Assembly: GCA_031254225.1 (NCBI GenBank)
Contig: JAIRUU010000063.1
Location: 1 to 21,639 of the forward strand
DNA: 21,639 nt
Source: Candidatus Elusimicrobium euhamitermitis
GTDB lineage: Bacteria; Elusimicrobiota; Elusimicrobia; Elusimicrobiales; Elusimicrobiaceae
Direction: 5' to 3'
Part shown: piece after piece, positions 1-5,596 of the stretch
Position numbering within the stretch: position 1 is the first letter of the stretch
Layout of the letters: every line of letters starts with the position of its first letter
Position numbers and translations under genes: made by a program
The notes under the pieces: model-generated
What the model saw: the letters and a program-made list of their open reading frames with translations, nothing else
What the model was told of the DNA's origin: nothing
Database searches by the model: none

Positions 1-651
1 AAAATGATGCCGGGCGAATATATTTTGACGGCGATACCGTTAAATATTTTAAACGCCATAATCATCACAAATATTTTAAATCCCGTCAAAGTGCCGCCGA
101 AGGAAGACGTGGTTATCACTCTGGGCCAGGCTGACGCGGCCGCGCAGAAAGAGCCGTTTTTTTCTTTCCTGGGCGACTCAATTTTGGGCGCGGGCAAACT
201 TATTTTGATAATAACCGCAAACGTAGTGGCTTTTGTCGCGCTGGCGGGGACCATTGACAATATTTTACGTCTCATTTGGCCGGTTTTATCTCTTGAAAAT
301 ATTTTCGGCGTCATCATGTTCCCGTTTGCGTTTCTGCTGGGGTTTGAGCCGCATTCCGCGTTCAATCTCGCGCAGCTTATGGGCCTGAAACTGGTAACGA
401 ACGAATTTGTGGTTATGGGCAAAGTGACGGATACGATAACTACTTATCCCGCGCATTTTGCCGCGGTATTGACCGTGTTTTTAACTTCTTTTGCCAATTT
501 CAGCACCGTCGGCATGATTATTGGCGCGATGAAAGGCATTTTGCCCAAAGAGCAGAACGACATTATTTCAAAACACGTGCTTTACATGTTTTATTCCGGC
601 GTGTTTGTGTCGTTAATGTCCGCGGCGATAGCGGGGCTTTTTGTGTGGTAG
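1..651 (+). CDS. nupC: NupC-family concentrative nucleoside transporter, C-terminal part
   Basis: C-terminal portion of an inner-membrane nucleoside:cation symporter of the CNT family, cut by the window's left edge; the frame is open to base 1, so the ATGs at 4 and 7 are probably internal. Seen: a helix with NILNAII in the position of the family's conserved Asn-containing segment, a helix TANVVAFVALAG followed by a re-entrant-like stretch, KLVTNEFVVMG matching the conserved G-x-KLVxNEF motif, and LTSFANFSTVGMIIG matching the signature C/SGFANFSSIG. Family knowledge: these segments form the transport domain that binds nucleoside and Na+/H+. It ends in TAG and is followed by a tRNA promoter rather than by other transport genes. 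Substrate range (purine or pyrimidine nucleosides) cannot be read from this part. Alternative: a more distant nucleoside transporter of the same fold. Confidence 0.85.
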   Translation, partial: KMMPGEYILTAIPLNILNAIIITNILNPVKVPPKEDVVITLGQADAAAQKEPFFSFLGDSILGAGKLILIITANVVAFVALAGTIDNILRLIWPVLSLENIFGVIMFPFAFLLGFEPHSAFNLAQLMGLKLVTNEFVVMGKVTDTITTYPAHFAAVLTVFLTSFANFSTVGMIIGAMKGILPKEQNDIISKHVLYMFYSGVFVSLMSAAIAGLFVW

Positions 652-667
652 CTTAATTTGGTATAAT
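641..667 (+). promoter_or_regulatory. Candidate promoter of the CAT-anticodon tRNA
   Basis: A perfect -10 box TATAAT lies at 662-667, ten bases before the tRNA begins at 678. The best -35 (TTGTGT, 641-646) is at a short 15-base spacing and overlaps the 3' end of the transporter gene. The -10 is clear and the -35 is weak. Confidence 0.45.
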
Positions 668-677
668 AGAATTTCTA

Positions 678-751
678 GCGCCTGTAGCTCAGTTGGTTAG
701 AGCAGCCGACTCATAATCGGCGGGTCGCAGGTTCAAGTCCTGCCGGGCGCA
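678..751 (+). tRNA. tRNA, anticodon CAT (probably Ile2, possibly elongator Met)
   Basis: Complete cloverleaf seen by hand: acceptor GCGCCTG (678-684) pairs with CGGGCGC (744-750), D stem GCTC/GAGC, anticodon stem GCCGA/TCGGC enclosing the loop CTCATAA with anticodon CAT at 712-714, variable loop GGGTC, T stem GCAGG/CCTGC with TTCAAGT loop, discriminator A751. CCA is not encoded. It is not an initiator tRNA, because the acceptor is fully paired at 1-72 and the three G-C pairs in the anticodon stem are absent. Acceptor pairs C4-G69 and C5-G68, and the CGA/TCG pairs next to the loop, resemble lysidine-modified tRNA-Ile2 more than E. coli elongator Met (U4-A69, A5-U68). The Ile2 assignment is an inference. 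Its last 18 bases are repeated at 938-955. Confidence 0.9.
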
Positions 752-781
752 TTTAATTTTTTTAGGAATAAAAAAATTAAA
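752..781 (+). terminator. AT-rich 12-bp stem-loop abutting the tRNA 3' end
   Basis: TTTAATTTTTTT (752-763) pairs perfectly with AAAAAAATTAAA (770-781) around loop AGGAAT, starting at the first base after the tRNA and followed by GTTTTTT. It could be an inefficient intrinsic terminator or a 3'-trailer processing structure. The stem has no G-C pairs, so strong termination is unlikely. Confidence 0.4.
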
Positions 782-787
782 GTTTTT

Positions 788-955
788 TGCGCCCGGAGAA
801 AGCCAACTGCTTGGCTTTCGTCCGGACTTGAAAGGCGGAGCGTTGTGTGAGTTTTAAATTTTTGTTTGCAAAAATTTAAAGGCGAACACCGCGAGCCGGG
901 GCCGCGAGAAAATTCCGTCAGGAATTTTACTTGTGGCCAAGTCCTGCCGGGCGCA
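788..955. repeat. Hairpin-rich element with 9-bp terminal inverted repeats
   Basis: The ends TGCGCCCGG (788-796) and CCGGGCGCA (947-955) are exact inverted repeats. Inside are three clear hairpins. The first is CCGGA/TCCGG plus GAAAGCCAA/TTGGCTTTC with loop CTGC (793-825, one bulge). The second is a perfect 12-bp stem TTTAAATTTTTG/CAAAAATTTAAA with loop TTTG (853-880). The third is AAAATTCC/GGAATTTT with loop GTCA (909-928). A GC-rich self-complementary patch, CGCG...CGCG, sits at 890-906. No open frame of interest is present. The class of element is unknown to me: a MITE-like or REP-like palindromic unit, the scar of an integration at the tRNA, or a structured RNA co-transcribed with the tRNA are all possible. 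Confidence 0.5.
938..955 (+). repeat. 18-bp direct copy of the tRNA 3' end (att-like)
   Basis: CAAGTCCTGCCGGGCGCA at 938-955 is identical to tRNA positions 734-751, which run from inside the T loop through the discriminator base. The two copies are 204 bases apart. The 5' part of the tRNA is not repeated. Duplication of a tRNA 3' end is the usual product of tyrosine-recombinase integration at a tRNA gene, but no integrase is present here. Confidence 0.8.
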
Positions 956-964
956 GTACTTTTT

Positions 965-991
965 ACCTCCGGGTACGCTCGGAGGTATTTT
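965..991 (+). terminator. Intrinsic terminator between the two tRNAs
   Basis: ACCTCCG (965-971) pairs with CGGAGGT (980-986) around an 8-base loop, followed by ATTTT. It would end a transcript that starts at the first tRNA and runs through the hairpin-rich stretch, so that stretch is probably transcribed. Confidence 0.7.
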
Positions 992-999
992 GTTATAAT
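991..999 (+). promoter_or_regulatory. Extended -10 promoter of tRNA-Pro
   Basis: TGTTATAAT (TG at 991-992, TATAAT at 994-999) is a perfect extended -10 element, eleven bases before tRNA-Pro. The -35 position falls in the terminator hairpin and shows no match, as is common for extended -10 promoters. Confidence 0.5.
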
Positions 1000-1010
1000 T
1001 AGAATTAATA

Positions 1011-1084
1011 CGGGGCATGGCTCAATTGGCTAGAGCGCTCGGTTTGGGACCGAGAGATTCCCGGTTCAAGTCCGGGTGCCCCGA
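1011..1084 (+). tRNA. tRNA-Pro (TGG)
   Basis: Full cloverleaf: acceptor CGGGGCA (1011-1017) with TGCCCCG (1077-1083), D stem GCTC/GAGC, anticodon stem CTCGG/CCGAG with loop TTTGGGA and anticodon TGG at 1045-1047, T stem CCCGG/CCGGG with TTCAAGT loop, discriminator A1084. CCA is not encoded. The C1-G72 pair and the G-rich anticodon loop are typical of bacterial proline tRNAs. The next protein gene begins only 12 bases later, so the tRNA and the mRNA may be processed from one transcript. Confidence 0.95.
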
Positions 1085-1096
1085 CGTTTATTTAAT

Positions 1097-2059
1097 ATGA
1101 CCACAAAAGGCAGCTGTTATAATAATTCCCAGACAATGCTGCTTTCAAGAAGCTGCATTGATTCTATCGTACGGGAAAACGGCGCGCTTATTGTAACTTA
1201 TAAACAAATTACGCCGGAATTTAAATTTGATACCGTTCTGTTTTCGCCTTTCGCAGTTGTTCCTCAACAATCTTCTCTGCTGCTTGAAGCAAAAATTTTT
1301 AAAAATAAAACTGAAACGCCGTGGCTGAAAATAGCGGAATTCGGCAACAAGGAAAATATAAGTTTCCCGCCGCAGGCCTCCGCCCTGGGCGGCGTGGAAA
1401 CGGATATTTTTAAATGCAAAAGTTACGCAACGTCATTTGCCTCCCGCCTGACAATAAAAGGCAAAACAACTTTAAACGGAATCTCCGTTGCCGTTGCAAA
1501 ATATAAAGGCGCGTTTGATGCCGGCTGCGTCTCTGCCGCGGGACAAGGCGCGCCGTTTAAGCTGGCAGTGCCGCAGTTAAGCCAAATGGAACACGGCGGC
1601 AAAATTAAAAAAAGAATTTGCAGCCCCGCGTGCCTGACAATGCTGTTAAACTATTACGGTTTTAACCAAAAATTGAGCGAAGTCTGCGACGGAGTTTATG
1701 ACAAAAACGCCGGCATTTACGGCAACTGGATTTTTAATACTTTTTACGCCGGACGTTTTGGACTTACCGCTTACGCCGCGCTGTTTGATACCCTGGAGGA
1801 CGCGCGGGATTTAGTCTGCTGCGGCGCGCCGCTGATAACAAGCGTTTCTTTTAAAGAAGGAGAACTTGGAAACGCCCCGCTTTCTTCCACGGCGGGCCAC
1901 CTTGTTCTGGTCAAAGGTTTTGACGAAAACGGAAATGTGATAGTAAACGACCCCGCGGCCTCCTCCGACGGTGGTGTTGAAAGAATTTATGACCGCGCGC
2001 AATTTGCCGCGGCGTGGCTTAAAAATAAACGCGGGCTGTGTTACGTTATAAAAAAATGA
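1097..2059 (+). CDS. C39-like (papain-fold) cysteine peptidase family protein
   Basis: 320-residue protein. The C-terminal part (about 165-318) is a Peptidase_C39-like domain: CSPACLTMLL gives the nucleophile C175 in the C-[GS]-P context, GHLVLVKGF gives H268, and VIVNDPA gives D285, which matches the Cys/His/Asp triad order. The N-terminal part (about 1-160) looks beta-rich and is not recognised. No signal peptide is visible, so the site of action is unclear. Such proteins are often annotated as C39 peptidases of unknown substrate. An upstream in-frame ATG at 1076 lies inside tRNA-Pro, so I chose 1097. That start has no recognisable Shine-Dalgarno, and ATG at 1136 is an alternative. Its stop overlaps the next start (ATGA), which indicates translational coupling with the lipoprotein downstream. 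Activity is inferred, not certain. Confidence 0.75.
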   Translation: MTTKGSCYNNSQTMLLSRSCIDSIVRENGALIVTYKQITPEFKFDTVLFSPFAVVPQQSSLLLEAKIFKNKTETPWLKIAEFGNKENISFPPQASALGGVETDIFKCKSYATSFASRLTIKGKTTLNGISVAVAKYKGAFDAGCVSAAGQGAPFKLAVPQLSQMEHGGKIKKRICSPACLTMLLNYYGFNQKLSEVCDGVYDKNAGIYGNWIFNTFYAGRFGLTAYAALFDTLEDARDLVCCGAPLITSVSFKEGELGNAPLSSTAGHLVLVKGFDENGNVIVNDPAASSDGGVERIYDRAQFAAAWLKNKRGLCYVIKK

Positions 2060-3771
2060 AAAATATTTCAAAACTTTTAATTTTAATTTTGCTTTTTTCA
2101 TGCGGCGTTGATTTTAGAGAGAAAAAAGAAACTCTTGTGTTTGCCCATAAAGGCGAAATGCAGTCGCTTGACCCCGTCTACTCCTACGACGGCGTGACGC
2201 AGGGGCTTATTTTAAACGTCTATGATACGCTTATAAAATTTAAAGGCAGTTCCACTGCTGAATTTGAACCGTCGCTTTCAACAGAAGTCCCCGCCGCGCA
2301 GCCGGACGGCGTAACATATATTTTCCCCGTGCGGCAAAACGTGAAATTCCATAACGGCGAAACTTTAACGGCGGAAGACGTTAAATATTCCATACTCCGT
2401 TTTATGTTGTCTGACCGCGCGGGCGGACCTTCCAATTTGCTGCTGGAGCCCATACTGGGCGTTTCTTCCACGCGCACTGCGGACGGAAAATTTACCGTTA
2501 CAAACAAACAAATTGCGGACGCCGTGCGCGTGGAAGGCGATAAGGTTATCATAAAATTAAAACGCCCGTTTGCGCCGTTTATGTCAATTATGGCGCGGTG
2601 GTCCTACGTCGTAAACAAAGACTGGTGCGCGCAACACGGCGAGTGGGACGGCAGTCTTGACGCCTGGCAAAAATTTAATAACAAGGACAGGAACGCGTCC
2701 TACCTTTTTGACCATATGAACGGCACCGGCCCTTTCAAACTGGCGCGGTGGGATATTTCCGCAAAGCGGCTGATACTGAGCGGAAACGAGAATTATTTTT
2801 TGGGCGCGCCGAGAATAAAAAACATTCTGCTTATGACGGTGGACGAGCCGTCCACGCTGCGCATAATGCTTGAAAGCGGGGACATTGACCTCGCGGAAAT
2901 TTCGCCCAAATTTCAAAACCAGTTTGAGGGACGCAAAGACATTGTGGTCGCCGGAAATCTGCCGCGTTTAAAAACTGATCCCGTAATATTTTTCACATTG
3001 GACGTAAACACAAAAGGCAATCCCGATACCGGCAGCGGCAAGCTGGACGGTGGCGGCATACCGCCGGATTTTTTTACGGATAAAGATTTGCGCAAAGCTT
3101 TCAGCCACAGTTTTGATTATGACGCTTTTCTGACGCAGACCATGGAAAATAAAGCAACTCTCGCCAACGGGCCGGTGCCGCAGGGAATTTTGGGTTATGA
3201 CAAAGACGCGCCGCATTATAATCTGGACTTAAACAAAGCGCGGGAATATTTTAAAAAAGCCTGGGGCGGCAAAGTGTGGGATAAAGGATTTAAATTTACC
3301 ATGACCTATAACACCGGCGGCGAAATGCGCCAGACGGCGTGCGAGATTTTGAAAAAAAACGTGGAAAGCCTGAACCCAAAATTTAAAATAGAACTGCGCG
3401 GCGTACCGTGGGCCGCGTTCCTTGAAAAAACCGACGGCCGCCAAATGCCCGTCTGGGCCCGCGGCTGGATTGCGGACTACGCGGACCCGCATAATTTTGT
3501 TTTCCCCTTCCTCCACAGCCAGGGCCGCTACGCGCTTTCTCAGGGATATAAAAATAAAGAAACGGACGCGCTTATAGAAGCGGCCGTCATTGAACGCGAC
3601 GCCGCAAAACGCGCGGCCCTTTACAAAAAAATCCAGCAAAAAGCTTATGAGGACGCCGTGCAGATTTACACCGTTTATCCTACGGGCCTATGGGCTTATA
3701 ACAGTAAAGTAAAAGGATTTTACGACAATCCCGTTTTCATGGGAATATATTTTTATCCGCTGTATAAATAA
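2056..3771 (+). CDS. Lipoprotein solute-binding protein, family 5 (oligopeptide/dipeptide type)
   Basis: 571-residue ABC-transporter substrate-binding protein of the SBP_bac_5 (OppA/DppA/NikA) family. The N-terminus has lysines, a hydrophobic stretch and a lipobox LFSC with the lipidated cysteine at C16, so it is membrane-anchored outside the cytoplasm. Family hallmarks seen: LDPVYSYDG near the start, PDGVTYIFPVRQNVKFHNG and LTAEDVKYSI, NGTGPFKL, a lobe-II segment with LRKAFSHSFDYD, and RGWIADYADPHNFVFPF. Length is typical. Ligand is probably a peptide but cannot be fixed by sequence alone. I chose ATG 2056 over the GTG at 2038 because it gives a clean signal peptide and an ATGA overlap with the gene before. 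No permease or ATPase genes follow, so it is an orphan binding protein that must use components encoded elsewhere. Confidence 0.9.
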   Translation: MKNISKLLILILLFSCGVDFREKKETLVFAHKGEMQSLDPVYSYDGVTQGLILNVYDTLIKFKGSSTAEFEPSLSTEVPAAQPDGVTYIFPVRQNVKFHNGETLTAEDVKYSILRFMLSDRAGGPSNLLLEPILGVSSTRTADGKFTVTNKQIADAVRVEGDKVIIKLKRPFAPFMSIMARWSYVVNKDWCAQHGEWDGSLDAWQKFNNKDRNASYLFDHMNGTGPFKLARWDISAKRLILSGNENYFLGAPRIKNILLMTVDEPSTLRIMLESGDIDLAEISPKFQNQFEGRKDIVVAGNLPRLKTDPVIFFTLDVNTKGNPDTGSGKLDGGGIPPDFFTDKDLRKAFSHSFDYDAFLTQTMENKATLANGPVPQGILGYDKDAPHYNLDLNKAREYFKKAWGGKVWDKGFKFTMTYNTGGEMRQTACEILKKNVESLNPKFKIELRGVPWAAFLEKTDGRQMPVWARGWIADYADPHNFVFPFLHSQGRYALSQGYKNKETDALIEAAVIERDAAKRAALYKKIQQKAYEDAVQIYTVYPTGLWAYNSKVKGFYDNPVFMGIYFYPLYK

Positions 3772-3828
3772 AAAAATTTGTACGCCGCGCAAACCCGCCG
3801 CGCTGAAAAATAAATATTTTACTTTATA

Positions 3829-3900
3829 GCATTTAAACTATTAAAGCCGACAGGCTGGACCAGCGTAGACTGGATAGGATATAATTGTTTTCCGTCTTAA
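3829..3900 (+). pseudogene. Possible truB (tRNA pseudouridine synthase B) N-terminal remnant
   Basis: In one frame this intergenic stretch reads AFKLLKPTGWTSVDWIGY and then reaches a stop at 3898-3900. KPTGWTSVD closely matches the conserved N-terminal motif of TruB (DKPxGWTSxDVV). No start codon with a ribosome site, and no catalytic-Asp region, is present, so it cannot be a working gene. It may be a scrap left by rearrangement or a chance match. A TATAAT (3880-3885) in the same stretch has no good -35. Confidence 0.35.
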
Positions 3901-3921
3901 CTTGATTTTGCGCCGAGATAT

Positions 3922-3955
3922 AAAAAATCCCGCGGAATATTCCGCGGGATTTTTT
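3922..3955. terminator. Bidirectional intrinsic terminator
   Basis: A perfect palindrome: AAAAAATCCCGCGGAAT (3922-3938) against its complement ending in TTTTTT (3939-3955). A GC-rich core is flanked by A and T runs, so it works in both directions. It lies between the convergent binding-protein gene (+) and kinase gene (-), 150 bases after the former and 16 after the latter. Confidence 0.88.
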
Positions 3956-3971
3956 ATACTGCCGCAAATAA

Positions 3972-5486
3972 TTATTTATCGCTCCCGTCCGGCGGTATAT
4001 ACCGCGCGAGTTTTTCCGTTATTTCCGCCGCGCTTAAAGGCTTGCCGACGTGGTCGTTCATTCCCGCGGCAATGCTTTTTTCAATATCTTCGCGGAACAC
4101 GTCCGCGGTCATGGCGACTATCGGCACAGTCTTGCCGCGCGGATTTTCAGACGCGCGTATCATTTTTGTAGCTTCATAACCGTCCAGATCCGGCATATGC
4201 ACATCCATAAAAATCATGTCGTAGGCGGACGGAGCTGCCATAAACTTTTCATAAGCCGCGCGGCCGTTTTCGGCAAAATCTATGACGACGCCGGTCGGCT
4301 CAAGCAGCGCGGCCACTATTTCGCGGTTTATCTCAATATCTTCCGCCACTAAAATTTTTCTGTTCTTAAAACAGCCCTCTTTAACACGGTTATTCTGCGC
4401 CGCGGACGGCTGCGGAACGTCCGCCTGTACCACGGCGGCGCGGATATTAAAAATAAAACTTGCGCCGCGGCCCGCGGAGGACTCCACCCTGATTTTTCCC
4501 CCCATCATTTCAACTATGCGCCGAGAAATGGAAAGCCCGAGCCCCGTTCCGCCGTACCTGCGCGAAATGCCGCCGTCCGCCTGTTCAAACGGTTTAAATA
4601 TATGAGCCTGCTGTTCTTCAGACACTCCTATGCCGCTGTCCTTTACTTCAAACTCCAACACGCAAAAACCGTTTTCTTCGTCCAGCTTGCGGACCGAAAC
4701 GGAAATACTGCCGCATTCAGGCGTAAATTTTATAGCATTGCTCAAAAGATTTGTTATTACCTGTGCAAGCCGCTGCTCGTCCGATCTGATAAACCGCGGC
4801 GCGTCCGCGGCCACGGAAAGCGTAAAACACTGTTTTTTTATTTCCATCTGCTGGCCCAGAACGCCGGCAAGCCTGACAAGCATTTGTTCAATGCTGAAAT
4901 CTGAGAAAGAAAGTTCCAGTTTGTCGGCCTCTATTTTTGACATGTCAAGCACGTCGTTAATTACGCCGAGCAGGTGGTTGGACGCGATTTCAATTTTATC
5001 AAAACAATATTTTTTGCGCTCAATATCCTGCGCCGCTTTGCCTATGGTCGTCATGCCGATAATCACGTTCATTGGCGTGCGCATCTCGTGGCTCATGCGG
5101 GACAAAAAGTCGCTCTTTGCCCGGCTGCCCTGTTCTGCCGTTTCTTTTGCTTTGATAAGTCTAGCTTTATCTGTTATCGCGGTAAACATGCTGCGCACCA
5201 TCTCAACCATGGCAAACACAAACACGGCGCCGAAGAAAAAAATCAGCGCTATAAGCGCGTCCTGCTTGGATATATTAGTATGAGAAGCGTAAATTATAAT
5301 ATTAACCGCGTAACCAATAAGAAAGAAAAGCATCATGTAAAAGCACGCCGCGTAAATCCACGCGCTGAAAAGCCTGCGCGTATTCATCTGCGTTTTAAGG
5401 TCAAGCAAAGCTTTGTAATATTTTGCAACGGCATACAACATAATGCCGGTGCCGAGCCCTATAAGCAATATACAGACTGTCCGCAT
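3972..5486 (-). CDS. Hybrid sensor histidine kinase with C-terminal receiver
   Basis: 504-residue membrane kinase. Three transmembrane helices lie at about 4-22, 41-66 and 79-100, with no large extracytoplasmic domain, so the sensed signal is probably in or near the membrane. The dimerisation helix has SHEMRTP with phospho-acceptor H133. The ATPase domain has an N-box around N250 (LLSNAIKF), DSGIG at 283-287, and GGTGLGL with the F-box KPFEQ. The receiver domain (about 375-495) keeps acidic E382/D383, phospho-acceptor D428 in MDVHMPDLDG and K482 in the GKP motif. A longer frame starts at 5546, but ATG 5486 has a GGAG Shine-Dalgarno five bases upstream, so I start there. No response-regulator gene with an output domain is adjacent, so its final target is unknown. 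All catalytic residues look intact. Confidence 0.93.
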   Translation of the reverse strand: MRTVCILLIGLGTGIMLYAVAKYYKALLDLKTQMNTRRLFSAWIYAACFYMMLFFLIGYAVNIIIYASHTNISKQDALIALIFFFGAVFVFAMVEMVRSMFTAITDKARLIKAKETAEQGSRAKSDFLSRMSHEMRTPMNVIIGMTTIGKAAQDIERKKYCFDKIEIASNHLLGVINDVLDMSKIEADKLELSFSDFSIEQMLVRLAGVLGQQMEIKKQCFTLSVAADAPRFIRSDEQRLAQVITNLLSNAIKFTPECGSISVSVRKLDEENGFCVLEFEVKDSGIGVSEEQQAHIFKPFEQADGGISRRYGGTGLGLSISRRIVEMMGGKIRVESSAGRGASFIFNIRAAVVQADVPQPSAAQNNRVKEGCFKNRKILVAEDIEINREIVAALLEPTGVVIDFAENGRAAYEKFMAAPSAYDMIFMDVHMPDLDGYEATKMIRASENPRGKTVPIVAMTADVFREDIEKSIAAGMNDHVGKPLSAAEITEKLARYIPPDGSDK

Positions 5487-5550
5487 ATAAACTCCCAAAA
5501 AATATTCTAATATTAAAAGATTATCAAAAAGAAGTAAAAAATACAAATAA

Positions 5551-5579
5551 AAAACTGCCGCCGCGGCCGCGGCGGCAGT
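5551..5579 (-). terminator. Terminator of the DUF2339 gene
   Basis: ACTGCCGCCGCGG/CCGCGGCGGCAGT forms a fully self-complementary 26-base stem (5554-5579) of very high GC. Read on the minus strand it is followed by a T run (complement of 5547-5553 and beyond), giving a rho-independent terminator 18 bases past the DUF2339 stop and upstream of the kinase gene. Confidence 0.72.
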
Positions 5580-5596
5580 CTGCTTACGCAGAAATT

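Noticed and set aside
678..1084. Whether the 938-955 copy is a second tRNA or tRNA pseudogene
   Set aside because: Only the T-loop-to-discriminator part is repeated; upstream of it there is hairpin sequence and no D or anticodon arm.
1076..1096. ATG 1076 as start of the C39-like gene
   Set aside because: It lies within the T stem of tRNA-Pro and would encode tRNA sequence.
2038..2058. GTG start for the solute-binding lipoprotein six codons upstream
   Set aside because: It would lie deeper in the preceding gene and lengthen the signal peptide; ATG 2056 gives the ATGA coupling and a normal lipoprotein leader.
4630..5283. 217-codon open frame on the plus strand opposite the histidine kinase
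   Set aside because: It is antisense to a kinase with all motifs intact, has a low-complexity Ser/Arg/Ile composition with no domain, and no ribosome site.
5499..5527. TTGATA-17-TATTTT promoter for the histidine kinase
   Set aside because: The -10 would sit on the ribosome site, placing the transcription start too close to the start codon.
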